DNA of 64,000 nt from Parvibaculum sp041688015 (GTDB lineage: Bacteria > Pseudomonadota > Alphaproteobacteria > Parvibaculales > Parvibaculaceae). Under the pieces are notes generated by a model. The model was not told where the DNA came from, did not search any database, and worked only from the letters and a program-made list of their open reading frames with translations. Position numbers and translations under genes: made by a program. How positions within the stretch are numbered: the first letter of the stretch is position 1; each line of letters begins with the position of its first letter. Of this stretch, positions 52,905 through 61,884 are shown one piece after another. The stretch spans positions 324,299-388,298 of the forward strand of contig JBDNIY010000012.1 of the NCBI GenBank assembly GCA_041688015.1, written 5' to 3'.

Positions 52905-54224
52905 ATGCGGATCGCGATGATCGGAACAGGCTATGTAGGGCTCGTCACGGGGACGTGCTTTGCGGACCTCGGCCACGAAGTCATTTGCGTAGACAATGAT
53001 GCCACCAAGGTCGAACGGCTGCGCAACGGCGAAATCCCGATCTTTGAGCCAGGCCTTGAAGACATGGTCAAGCACAATGTCCGCGCCCAACGCCTAAGCT
53101 TCACAACCTCTTACGCCGACGCCATCCCCGACAGCGAGGCTGTCTTCATCGCTGTCGGCACACCCACAAAAGAAACCGATGGCAGCGCCGACCTTTCAGC
53201 GGTCTATGCCGTTGCTAAGGAATTAGCCAAACACTTAAAGGGCTATACCGTCGTCGTCGATAAATCGACGGTTCCCGTCGGCACCGGGGCCGAAGTTGAA
53301 CGCATTATCTGCGCCGAAAATCCCGCTGCGGAATTTGACGTCGCATCCAATCCGGAATTCCTGCGCGAAGGCTCGGCCATTGACGACTTCATGAATCCTG
53401 ATCGCGTGGTCATCGGTGTTGAAGGAGATCGGCCGCGCGACGTTATGCAGACGCTTTACCGCCCACTCACCATGCACGAAACACCGATGGTCTATACGAG
53501 CGTCCCGACAGCAGAGCTGACGAAATACGCGGCCAACGCCTTTCTCGCCACCAAGGTCACTTTCATTAACGAAATTGCCGATATCTGTGAACGCGTCGGC
53601 GCCGACGTTCAGGACGTCTCTCGCGGTATTGGGATGGATAGCCGCATTGGTCCTAAATTTTTGCAGGCAGGTGCGGGTTTCGGTGGCTCCTGCTTTCCAA
53701 AGGACACGCTTGCGCTGACGAGCACCGCCCGCAAAGCGGGCGCACCAACGCTCATCGTTGAGGCCGTGATGGAAGCCAACAATGAGCGCAAACGCCGTAT
53801 GGCCCAGAAGATTATTGGCGCCTGTGGAAATGATCTCAAAGGAAAGACGCTTGGTGTGCTAGGCGTGACGTTCAAGCCTAACACCGACGACATGCGCGAT
53901 GCGCCCAGCCTCGATATCATTCCCCTTCTTCAGGAAGCGGGTGCTAAAATCCGCGCCTATGACCCTGAGGGTATGGGTGAAGCTCGTAAATATCTAACCG
54001 ACATCGAATGGGTCAACGACGCCTATAGCGTCATGTCGGGTGCCGATGCGCTTCTAGTTCTAACTGAATGGAATGAGTTCAGGGTGCTTGATTTTAAACG
54101 TATCAAGAGCTTTCTCAAAGCACCCTTGATCATCGATCTGCGCAACATCTACGTACCCGCAGATCTTGCGGCCCAAGGATTCACATATCATTCGGTGGGG
54201 CGCGCTGTCGTCGAGGCGCAATAA
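52905..54224 (+). CDS. ugd: UDP-glucose 6-dehydrogenase
   Basis: Oxidises UDP-glucose to UDP-glucuronate with NAD. The 439-residue protein opens with the NAD motif MIGTGYVGLVTGTCFADLGH and carries the catalytic cysteine C263 in GAGFGGSCFPKDTLAL. The C-terminal UDP-binding domain has GVTFKPNTDDMRDAPSL. I chose ATG 52905 over a GTG three codons earlier because GTGGAG then sits at 8 bases. The 253-base gap after galU contains TATAAT at 52808-52813 inside the small dyad CTATAT-A-ATATAG, a possible promoter element. It supplies glucuronate units for exopolysaccharide. Confidence 0.95.
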   Translation: MRIAMIGTGYVGLVTGTCFADLGHEVICVDNDATKVERLRNGEIPIFEPGLEDMVKHNVRAQRLSFTTSYADAIPDSEAVFIAVGTPTKETDGSADLSAVYAVAKELAKHLKGYTVVVDKSTVPVGTGAEVERIICAENPAAEFDVASNPEFLREGSAIDDFMNPDRVVIGVEGDRPRDVMQTLYRPLTMHETPMVYTSVPTAELTKYAANAFLATKVTFINEIADICERVGADVQDVSRGIGMDSRIGPKFLQAGAGFGGSCFPKDTLALTSTARKAGAPTLIVEAVMEANNERKRRMAQKIIGACGNDLKGKTLGVLGVTFKPNTDDMRDAPSLDIIPLLQEAGAKIRAYDPEGMGEARKYLTDIEWVNDAYSVMSGADALLVLTEWNEFRVLDFKRIKSFLKAPLIIDLRNIYVPADLAAQGFTYHSVGRAVVEAQ

Positions 54225-54244
54225 AACCACCTGAAGCTGTCCGT

Positions 54245-54739
54245 CTAAGGGCTAACGCCGACAAGAAACGTTGAAAATTTATCATCGCTACCGAGCGGCA
54301 GAAGTATGGCTTCATACACCAACGTCTGACCATCAACAAACTGATTGCGGAGATGACGACACGGAGCTTCTGTCGCCACCACGTTGCCATAGCTTTCAAG
54401 TAACATATTGCGTTGAGTTTCCGAAGGCCATTCGTCGACAAACTTGCCGGTACCCTCGAAGCCGAAATGGTCCCGCCACCAGCCGCCGACCACGCGCCAA
54501 TAGAACCGAAGCGGGTCACACTGCACCTCAACCAACGCGATCCGATCCAGCATATAGAGCATGTCTCGAGGTGTTATTTCGCTTGGGCCGGGAAAGCGCC
54601 GTAGCCCACGCTTTTCATTCCAAAGAGAGAAGAGACGCCGTAGGTCGGGATGACGAATTCCCTCAGCGTCGACCTGAGAGGGCTCACCCCTCCAGCTATC
54701 TTCTGTCTTGACAAGATCTCCGTCCACAAACGTCAGCAT
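54245..54739 (-). CDS. PAS-fold protein of the PAS_5 type
   Basis: A cytoplasmic protein of 164 residues without a partner domain. The pattern HPDLRRLFSLWNEKRGLRRFPGPSEITPRDM, followed by LDRIALVEVQCDPLRFYWRVVGGWW, is that of the PAS_5 family common in alphaproteobacteria, often in several copies per genome. It may sense a small ligand; the function is unknown. It converges on ugd with 20 bases between stops. Confidence 0.75.
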   Translation of the reverse strand: MLTFVDGDLVKTEDSWRGEPSQVDAEGIRHPDLRRLFSLWNEKRGLRRFPGPSEITPRDMLYMLDRIALVEVQCDPLRFYWRVVGGWWRDHFGFEGTGKFVDEWPSETQRNMLLESYGNVVATEAPCRHLRNQFVDGQTLVYEAILLPLGSDDKFSTFLVGVSP

Positions 54740-54874
54740 GATCTCTTGCGCCCGCTATTCCTGTTGACGGAATACTAAAGAAGAGGCCTATCTTTATCGT
54801 TAACGAAAGACGTCTGGCATTAATTCTCAGGGCCAAAAACCAAAATGGATGACCCTAACAAATTTTTGATCCGC

Positions 54875-56410
54875 TCAGAATGCGTTTTTACTGAAAAGAC
54901 TAAAGGGGGTCAGCAGAAGAATTTTGATATCAAACCAGAGAGACCAGTGTCGAATATAGTAAAGGTCACACTCAACACGTTTGGCCATTTTTTCAGGTGT
55001 GTCCGTCTCTCCCCGATAGCCATTGACCTGAGCCCAACCGGTAATGCCAGGCCTTACCTTGTGACGGCTAGCATAGGTTCCAAGCAATAACGAGTAATGT
55101 TCATTATGAGCGATCGCATGTGGCCGCGGACCAACCAGTGACATTTCGCCACCAAGCACATTGAAAAGCTGAGGAAGTTCATCAAGGCTTGCCCGACGTA
55201 ACCATTTCCCAACGCGAGTTACCCTTTGGTCGTCCCGTTGTGCCTGAACAACTGTGGCACCATCTTCCGCAACAGTCATGGTCCGAAACTTCCAGACCAT
55301 GAAAATATTGTGATTGAACCCATGTCGCCTTTGGCGAAAGAAAACTGGTCCAGACGAATCCAATTTGATAGCCGCGGCCACTAAAAAAAAAACCGGAAGC
55401 GCGGCTAGAAACATTATGCCTCCAATAGCTCGATCTTCTATCGCCTTGAAAACGGGCCCCCAACCGTCAAGCGGCCGCTGCTCTAGCTCAAGCACCGCTA
55501 TATTACCATGATATACGATACCCGTAGGTCGAAGCGCAAAAGCTGCCATATCGGGGCAAAGTCGAATATCGACCGGCAAGATAGAAAGTTCAGAGACGAG
55601 ACGAACAATGCGTCGCTCTTCAGACAGCGGCAAAGCGATCAACACTTCATCAACCTGTTCAGTCTGACCAAACCTAAGTAATTCAGGTAAACCGCCAGCC
55701 AATATTACCTTAGGCGTAGCAGATTCAACAAGGTCATCAAATACTCCACAGACACGTGTACGGAGGAAATTTTGACCAAGATGTTCAACGATTTTCTTTG
55801 CGATATCGCCACTGCCATAGACGACAATTCTGCGCGCAAAAACGCCAAATGAAATCCATCGATGTAAGATACGCGAGACAATAAATTTCTCTAAAGAGAG
55901 CATCAAGAAATTCAATACAAACCATACGGTCATCCAGCCACGGGAATAATCAGCGGACGCCTTAACCAAGTATGCAATGCCCAAAAGGACAAATGCCGTA
56001 ACTCCAAGGGCAGCAGCTATGCGCCGCATCTGGCCACCGAACTCACTAAGGGTAGAAAATGAATAAGAGTTCCGCCACCGAGAATGAATGAGAAAGACAA
56101 CGCTGCCGACCAGCCCGGCACCCACGTAAATCTCAATATTTTGTTGGCTCAGAAGAATACTATCCACATAGGCAAACTTCGCGACGACTGACATGAGCAA
56201 AATGATAAGAAAATCGGCAAAAGCAACAATGTCACCAACCATCTTTATTGATGGCTGGCGAATCTGGTGAGCGCCTACTGCTCGTCTATCAAATTTTTGA
56301 TTATTTCCCTTTTCACGCCCACCATTTCCTGACGCAGATTTATCAATATCAACGATTTTGCCCTGACTCGACAATTCGTCATCGCCTAATTCCTGCTTCA
56401 CCCTCGCCAC
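54875..56410 (-). CDS. Undecaprenyl-phosphate sugar phosphotransferase (WcaJ/ExoY-type initiating transferase)
   Basis: Moves a sugar-1-phosphate, often glucose, to undecaprenyl phosphate and so starts exopolysaccharide repeat assembly. About 511 residues: several N-terminal membrane helices, a CoA_binding_3-like domain (VYGSGDIAKKIVEHLG), then the catalytic bacterial sugar transferase domain with RRHGFNHNIFMVWKFRTM, SLDELPQLFNVLGGEMSLVG and the PRPHA motif. The start is uncertain: no ATG occurs near it, I take GTG 56410 after AAGGG, and a TTG at 56497 is open in frame. It is the committed step of the locus that continues to the window end. Confidence 0.9.
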   Translation of the reverse strand: MARVKQELGDDELSSQGKIVDIDKSASGNGGREKGNNQKFDRRAVGAHQIRQPSIKMVGDIVAFADFLIILLMSVVAKFAYVDSILLSQQNIEIYVGAGLVGSVVFLIHSRWRNSYSFSTLSEFGGQMRRIAAALGVTAFVLLGIAYLVKASADYSRGWMTVWFVLNFLMLSLEKFIVSRILHRWISFGVFARRIVVYGSGDIAKKIVEHLGQNFLRTRVCGVFDDLVESATPKVILAGGLPELLRFGQTEQVDEVLIALPLSEERRIVRLVSELSILPVDIRLCPDMAAFALRPTGIVYHGNIAVLELEQRPLDGWGPVFKAIEDRAIGGIMFLAALPVFFLVAAAIKLDSSGPVFFRQRRHGFNHNIFMVWKFRTMTVAEDGATVVQAQRDDQRVTRVGKWLRRASLDELPQLFNVLGGEMSLVGPRPHAIAHNEHYSLLLGTYASRHKVRPGITGWAQVNGYRGETDTPEKMAKRVECDLYYIRHWSLWFDIKILLLTPFSLFSKNAF

Positions 56411-56912
56411 CCCAATCCCTTGGCATATGCACCCGCAGTCTAGATACTCCCTTTTCGAATTGCGGTGACGTTCTGCAGTAAAGCAAAGGTAAGTCAAAAC
56501 GTCTTCTAGATACAGGGAGTAGTCTTACACCAGCGCCAAAATGCCACCACCTAAAAGGTATGGCTTAGCGTGCCACAAACATGAACAAATTAGTATGCGC
56601 TTTGCGCAGATACGATTAATGGACAAACAGCGTGAAGATAGTCGCACAACAGTCGCCTTCGCCCCGCCATTCATTGCTACCCGGCAGCATTTCCTACCGT
56701 GTTCATCGTTTGATTGAGGAACAAAGCCCGTCAATTTGAAGGCCCGCCTACGAGAGGCCTGATCGTGAGGTTGACCATCAAACTAAATTCGCAAATTGAT
56801 TGTCTGGGTAGCGCTGTTTTCGCCAACACCAAACGGGGTTGCTGCCCGTTTCTGTTTAACACAATTGGTTAGAATTGAATTTATCTCGACCTTAGAATAA
56901 TCATGTTGCCAC
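56411..56912. other. Gene-free gap between two polysaccharide genes
   Basis: About 500 bases without a convincing gene. A hairpin of 7 perfect pairs (AAACGGG 56831-56837, CCCGTTT 56845-56851) follows the glycosyltransferase stop on the minus strand, without a clear T-run. The AT-rich 56850-56905 stretch and the start-proximal part probably hold regulatory DNA for the initiating transferase. I see nothing more specific. Confidence 0.4.
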
Positions 56913-58148
56913 CTATTGAATATCTACTCCGACTAAATCCCGGCAACACAGCAGAAAATTCTTCAACACCACATCCCTTCCAAACGTCTCCTTGGCATGA
57001 TTCCGGCCAGCCGCCCCCAAGATACGCCTTCGTTCAGGAACCCTTGAAAGCTCTAGAATGGCTTGAACAAGCGCTTCAATATCACCCGGCGGCACGGTAA
57101 GACCGCATCCTTTCAGTTCCATGCCAATCCCAGTGTCTGCGTCCGTGGTAGCAATTACAGGGCGACCCGAAGCCATCATACCCGTCAGCTTCGATGGCAG
57201 GACCAAATCGGCAGCCCCTGCGCGTTGTGGGAGGACATGGATGTCAGCGGCGTTCAACAACATGTTAAGCCTCTCCAAAGGCTGTAGCGGCAGAAAAAAG
57301 GCATTGGAGAGACCGCCAAAAGCGTCAACAAGGGCAGCCTTGTCCGGCCCATCTCCAGCTATCAGAAATTTGATATCCGACCGGGTAGCCAGCCTCTTCG
57401 CCACAACTGCCAGAATTTCCAAACCTTGTTTGCCCGCAATATTGCCAGAGTAAAGTACAACGACATCGGAGGGATCGAATTTAAAGTCATTCCGATAGTC
57501 ATTATCGCCTTCAAACGGATAGATGAGTTCGAGGTCTACCCAGTTCCGAAGCTCATACGTTCGTTCTGCCGCACAACCTTTGTCACTCAGCAGACGAACC
57601 ATCTGGGGTGAGATCGACGAAACTCTATGAAAGGATCGTAGCAGCAGTCGTTCGCAACGCAACGCAAGCCTACGCAAAAATCCACCCTTGAGAACACCAA
57701 GCTCAAAGGCAGCGTCAATCTCAAAATCCTGTATATGGAGCCAGCTTTTAGCCCCCGCCACATAGGCAGCCAATCGCGCACCAGGCGCGCTAAAAAGCGC
57801 TGGAGAAATAGCGATCACAATATCCGGCCGATAGAATAGGGAATACCAAAGCATAACCGGCAGACTGGTAAGCGAAAAACTTAGCAAGTGAACCAAACGT
57901 TTGGCACCAGTCGGAACCCTCGGTACATAAATCGGACAACGACAAACATCCACTCCATCGCACTTTTCATGTCGATAGAAATACCCATCTCCAATCAATT
58001 TTTTTTTCCAGGCAGGGTAATAGGGCGGTGCTGTGACCACCCTGACTACATTCCCTTCCAGAGCCAACCAAGCAGCAAGTTCGGAGGTATATTTGGAAAC
58101 ACCCACCAGATCCGGGGCATAGTTAATCCCGCAAATTAAAAATTTCAC
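56913..58148 (-). CDS. Glycosyltransferase, WcaI-like (GT4 family)
   Basis: Cytoplasmic GT-B glycosyltransferase of 411 residues that adds a sugar to the lipid-linked repeat. The N terminus ICGINYAPDLVGVSKYTSELA is characteristic of WcaI and its relatives. The C-terminal nucleotide-sugar domain carries VVLYSGNIAGKQGLEIL and DLVLPSKLTGMMASGRPVIAT. The start is GTG 58148 with GGGA upstream; a nearby ATG at 58150 is out of frame. It runs in the same direction as the initiating transferase and is divergent from the operon beginning at 58399. Confidence 0.92.
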   Translation of the reverse strand: MKFLICGINYAPDLVGVSKYTSELAAWLALEGNVVRVVTAPPYYPAWKKKLIGDGYFYRHEKCDGVDVCRCPIYVPRVPTGAKRLVHLLSFSLTSLPVMLWYSLFYRPDIVIAISPALFSAPGARLAAYVAGAKSWLHIQDFEIDAAFELGVLKGGFLRRLALRCERLLLRSFHRVSSISPQMVRLLSDKGCAAERTYELRNWVDLELIYPFEGDNDYRNDFKFDPSDVVVLYSGNIAGKQGLEILAVVAKRLATRSDIKFLIAGDGPDKAALVDAFGGLSNAFFLPLQPLERLNMLLNAADIHVLPQRAGAADLVLPSKLTGMMASGRPVIATTDADTGIGMELKGCGLTVPPGDIEALVQAILELSRVPERRRILGAAGRNHAKETFGRDVVLKNFLLCCRDLVGVDIQ

Positions 58149-58398
58149 ATCAAAATTCCCGGGTCACCAAAAAGATCTCACACCGCCACCTAAACCTAAC
58201 AATCGAGCTAGGGCAAGATACATTCACCGCCAAAATGGATACGTCTAGCCTAAGTACTCGGACTTCGTTTCAAATACAGCGCTACCTCTTTTAGAAAATT
58301 GTGTCACAATTTGAAGAGGCCCTCTTAAAAACTGTCATCGCACAGAAACAGGCCTAACTCAAACTCGTTCCTTCGACAGATAAACTCGAGAAACGTCA

Positions 58399-59046
58399 TT
58401 GACCATAGCAAATTTACTGCCCAAACGGCTCCGCCTGCACCTGCGGGCCTTGCGTTATTTGGCGCAAATACACCCCCATCTCTTTGGCAACACTCAACGC
58501 GAATGCCCCGCCTGTGGTGAAAAAGGACATTTTTTTGCGGCGGGACATCCACCTCGGTACAACGCTCAATGTACGACCTGCGGCGCGCTTGAACGTCATA
58601 GGTTAATGGCGCTGGCCTTCGACCGCCTGCATCTAATTTCATCCAACGACCGCGTAGTCCATTTTGCTGCAGAAACCGTCGTCACCGAAATGATTCGACA
58701 AACTGGCGCAAATTATCGAAGCGCCGACATCACGCCGGGGCGAGGAGATTTAATACTCAATATTGAGGCAATTGATCTTCCTGAAGGCGATGTCACTATA
58801 TTTGTGGCCAATCATGTTCTTGAGCATGTCGATGACCACAAAGCTTTGCGAGAACTCTATCGAGTTCTCTCGCCCGGCGGGCGCCTTATTGTCAGCGTTC
58901 CGATCATTCATGGCTGGGACATGACTTATGAAAATCCAGCAATCCAGGCAGACGCGGAACGCGACTTGCATTTCGGTCAGTTCGACCATGTGCGGTACTA
59001 CGGCAACGACTTGCGTGACCGGATTTTCATTGGAACAAAAGCTTGA
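58399..59046 (+). CDS. Class I SAM-dependent methyltransferase with N-terminal zinc ribbon
   Basis: Protein of 215 residues. An N-terminal CPACGEKG / CTTCGALERHR four-cysteine ribbon precedes a Rossmann methyltransferase core, with VANHVLEHVDDHKALRELYRVLSPGGRLIVSVP as the post-I to III motifs. The expected GxGxG motif I is poorly kept (VVHFAAETVV). It starts at TTG 58399; no ATG or GTG is better. After RDRI the frame ends soon, while a second frame continues GFSLEQKL and a third stays open to 59162, so the C terminus may be frameshifted. It may methylate a sugar or a glycosyl intermediate of the polysaccharide. Confidence 0.78.
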   Translation: MTIANLLPKRLRLHLRALRYLAQIHPHLFGNTQRECPACGEKGHFFAAGHPPRYNAQCTTCGALERHRLMALAFDRLHLISSNDRVVHFAAETVVTEMIRQTGANYRSADITPGRGDLILNIEAIDLPEGDVTIFVANHVLEHVDDHKALRELYRVLSPGGRLIVSVPIIHGWDMTYENPAIQADAERDLHFGQFDHVRYYGNDLRDRIFIGTKA

Positions 59047-59168
59047 TCCACTATGTCGCCACCCTTGATAATCAGACCGTCTATTCAACGCACCGTCGCG
59101 TGACAAGCAATCCGACGTACATATTTACTCCTGAAGAAGCCCTCGCAAGAAAGAATTGCTGACCCGAT

Positions 59169-60329
59169 ATGCGTATTTTGCACATTATAGCCGGATTGAA
59201 CGCGGAGAGCGGCGGGCCATCAACCGTTTGTCTGGAAATGGCGAAATGGCAAACGGTGCTAGGAGCACCCTGCACCATCTTGACCGTCAAGCACGAAGGC
59301 CCGTCATTTGACCATAAATCCGCGGAGGCTGCTGGCGTCGACATTGTCTCCTTCAACCGACTCGGCCCAGACAAAATCAGATATGCGCCCGACCTCGGGA
59401 AATGGCTGAATGCCCACGGGCAGGACTATGACCTATTTGTCCTTCACGGCTCTTATCAATATCCCACCTATCGCGCTTCTCGTTTCTGCAAGGCTCATGG
59501 CATTCCTTACATATTTCTGCCCCATGGCTCTCTAGACCCGGCCGTGCGCAAAAAACATGCCCGTCGCAACTATCTTGTCGACACGCTTTATCACGACAAT
59601 GTCATTCGCAGCGCGGCCGCATGGCACTTCACCACCATTGAAGAAAAACTGGCTTGCGAACGGCCTATCTGGCGATCGTTCTTTGTCGAACCCCTCGGGA
59701 TCGACATCGATACATTACTGCCCGGCCCGCGATCAAACGCCTTCCGGCAGCATCACGGAATCCCAATAGATGCGCCTTTGTTTCTCTTTCTGTCGCGTAT
59801 CACCCAAAAAAAGGGGATCGATATCCTGCTGAAGGCCTTCCAGAAAATGGCAGCTGTTATTCCCGACGTTCACTTAGCCCTTTGCGGACCGGTTGATGCG
59901 GATATTATGCCAATGCTCAATAAGGCCATGGAGAACAGAGAGACAGGCGAACGCATCATTCTGGCTGGCATGGTGCTCGGCGACGAAAAACGAGCTGCAT
60001 TTCTCGATGCTGATTATTTCGTTTTGCCAACTTATTCCGAGAATTTCGGCATTGCCGTTTTCGAAGCTCTGGCCTATGGAACGCCGGTTATTACAACGAC
60101 GGGCATGAATGTGCACAAGACTCTCGCCGAAAGTCAGCGGGTAAAGATTGTGAAACCTGATGCCGCTGCTCTGTTTGACGTCATGTTTGATGCAACAGCC
60201 AACCGCTGGACACCTTCGGAAGATATCAACACTACGCGCCAATGGCTTCGAGATAATTTTTCCTGGGGGCACCGCGCGGAGGATTTGCTTGGAAAATACA
60301 AACTGGCGATGGAGGGAAGTAAACCATGA
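59169..60329 (+). CDS. Glycosyltransferase, GT4 family
   Basis: GT-B glycosyltransferase of 386 residues. The N terminus is MRILHIIAGLNAESGGPSTV, the linker region is LFLFLSRITQKKGIDILLKA, and the donor-binding EX7E-type segment is YSENFGIAVFEALAYGTPVI. No membrane helix is seen, so it is likely a cytoplasmic enzyme acting on lipid-linked sugars. It starts the translationally coupled run of four genes; its stop overlaps the next start by 4 bases. The donor sugar cannot be told. Confidence 0.92.
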   Translation: MRILHIIAGLNAESGGPSTVCLEMAKWQTVLGAPCTILTVKHEGPSFDHKSAEAAGVDIVSFNRLGPDKIRYAPDLGKWLNAHGQDYDLFVLHGSYQYPTYRASRFCKAHGIPYIFLPHGSLDPAVRKKHARRNYLVDTLYHDNVIRSAAAWHFTTIEEKLACERPIWRSFFVEPLGIDIDTLLPGPRSNAFRQHHGIPIDAPLFLFLSRITQKKGIDILLKAFQKMAAVIPDVHLALCGPVDADIMPMLNKAMENRETGERIILAGMVLGDEKRAAFLDADYFVLPTYSENFGIAVFEALAYGTPVITTTGMNVHKTLAESQRVKIVKPDAAALFDVMFDATANRWTPSEDINTTRQWLRDNFSWGHRAEDLLGKYKLAMEGSKP

Positions 60330-61159
60330 CGCTCGCCGCCATCATCCTTTCCAAAGACGAAGAAGAAAACATTGCCTATGCAATCGACTCCCTCACGGCT
60401 GCCGGTGCAGACGTATTCGTTGTCGACAGCGGAAGCAACGACAGGACGGTAGAGATAGCCAAGAGCAAAAATTGCGTCGTGGCGTATCGGGAATGGACAA
60501 ATTATGCCGACCAATTCGCATGGGCTATGGACAACTGTCCTTTCGACGCCGAATGGTATTGCCGCCTAGATGCCGACGAATATCTAACACCGGAGCTCAT
60601 CGAAGAACTCAAGTCCCTTCTACCGACCATTCCGGCTGACGTGAACGGCCTCAATGTCAAACGTCGGGTGATTTTTTTAGGCAAATGGATCAGGCACGGA
60701 GGGATGTATCCGATATGGAACATACGCTTTTGGCGCCGTGGGAAAGGCCACATCGAAAACAATATGGATGAGCACATCATCGTAAGCACAGGTCAGGTCA
60801 ACAGACTGAAGAACGATCTCGTCGACAACAACCGCAAGGGCCTAAGTTTTTGGATCGACAAACACAATTATTATGCAACCCGCGAAGCCGAAGATGCCCT
60901 GATCCAAAATCATGGCGACTTTCATAATCTGACCGGAGTACAACGAACGCGCCGTTTCATGAAAACGAACGTCTTCTACCAGCTTCCTCTTTTTCTTCGG
61001 GCCTTCCTGTTCTGGATTTACCGATACATATTCCGTCTCGGTTTTCTGGACGGCACCAGCGGCTATCTCTATCATTTTCTTCAGGCCTATTGGTATCGCA
61101 CGCTCGTTGACGCGAAAATTCGTGAAATGACAGTGAAGTCAAAGCGGGAAACTTCATGA
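60326..61159 (+). CDS. Glycosyltransferase, GT2 family
   Basis: GT-A glycosyltransferase of 277 residues. The donor site is seen in AIILSKDEEENIAYAIDSL, VVDSGSNDRTVEIA and the DXD-type RLDADEYL. The C-terminal part contains a hydrophobic patch (LPLFLRAFLFWIYRYIF) that may attach to the membrane. It resembles WaaE/KdtX-type transferases in its N-terminal half. It overlaps both neighbours by 4 bases, so production is coupled. Confidence 0.9.
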   Translation: MTLAAIILSKDEEENIAYAIDSLTAAGADVFVVDSGSNDRTVEIAKSKNCVVAYREWTNYADQFAWAMDNCPFDAEWYCRLDADEYLTPELIEELKSLLPTIPADVNGLNVKRRVIFLGKWIRHGGMYPIWNIRFWRRGKGHIENNMDEHIIVSTGQVNRLKNDLVDNNRKGLSFWIDKHNYYATREAEDALIQNHGDFHNLTGVQRTRRFMKTNVFYQLPLFLRAFLFWIYRYIFRLGFLDGTSGYLYHFLQAYWYRTLVDAKIREMTVKSKRETS

Positions 61160-61884
61160 ACTCCCTGAAGATAAAAAAGGCCTTTCGCGCTTTCTTCTGG
61201 AAGCGAGACTTGCGAGCGTTGCGCTGCGGCGTCGCGGCGTCGCTTGAGCACAGCGTTTGCCTCCGCAAGCTTCCTAACATCAAAACGATCATCGATATGG
61301 GCGCAAACAAGGGCCAGTTTGCCTTGGAGGCCACGAAATGGCATGACGCAACCGTCATCGCCTTTGAACCGTTGAAACGCGAAAGAGAGTTGACGAAGTT
61401 CATTTTCGCTGATCGTGATCGATTCACGGTTCACCCCTTCGCTCTCGGAAACGCCGATGGCGAGGCGGACTTCCACGTTTCGGCAGCGTCAGACTCCTCC
61501 TCCGTCCTCGACCAGACCAATCTTCAAACAGATCATTTTCCAGAAACGCAAAACAAACATATCGAAAAAGTTGAAATTCGGCGGCTGGATCACGTCGTCG
61601 ACCAAAAGGACCTGCATCACCCCGTTCTCGGCAAGATTGATGTACAAGGATATGAGCTGAGCGTACTCGAAGGCTTTGGTGATCTGATTGATACTTTTGA
61701 CTATCTGATCATCGAACTTTCCAACGTCAGCTTTTACGCTGGAGCTCCCAATAGCGCTGTTGTCATCAGCTATCTGTCAGCGCGAGGTTTTCACATAGAA
61801 AATATCTACAACATGTATCGGAAAGAGGGTGTTTGCCTGCAAGCAGATTTTCTCTTTGCGCGAGGCCTCAAGAAAGACCTTTGA
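61156..61884 (+). CDS. FkbM-family methyltransferase
   Basis: SAM-dependent O-methyltransferase of 242 residues. Motif I is IDMGANKGQFALEATKW, followed by VIAFEPLKRERELTKF, and the FkbM-type segment RRLDHVVDQKD leads to KIDVQGYELSVLEGF. Such enzymes methylate sugar hydroxyls in several polysaccharide and antibiotic clusters. It overlaps the previous gene by 4 bases and the next start by 1 base (TGATG). A role in capping or decorating the polymer is inferred from context. Confidence 0.88.
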   Translation: MNSLKIKKAFRAFFWKRDLRALRCGVAASLEHSVCLRKLPNIKTIIDMGANKGQFALEATKWHDATVIAFEPLKRERELTKFIFADRDRFTVHPFALGNADGEADFHVSAASDSSSVLDQTNLQTDHFPETQNKHIEKVEIRRLDHVVDQKDLHHPVLGKIDVQGYELSVLEGFGDLIDTFDYLIIELSNVSFYAGAPNSAVVISYLSARGFHIENIYNMYRKEGVCLQADFLFARGLKKDL

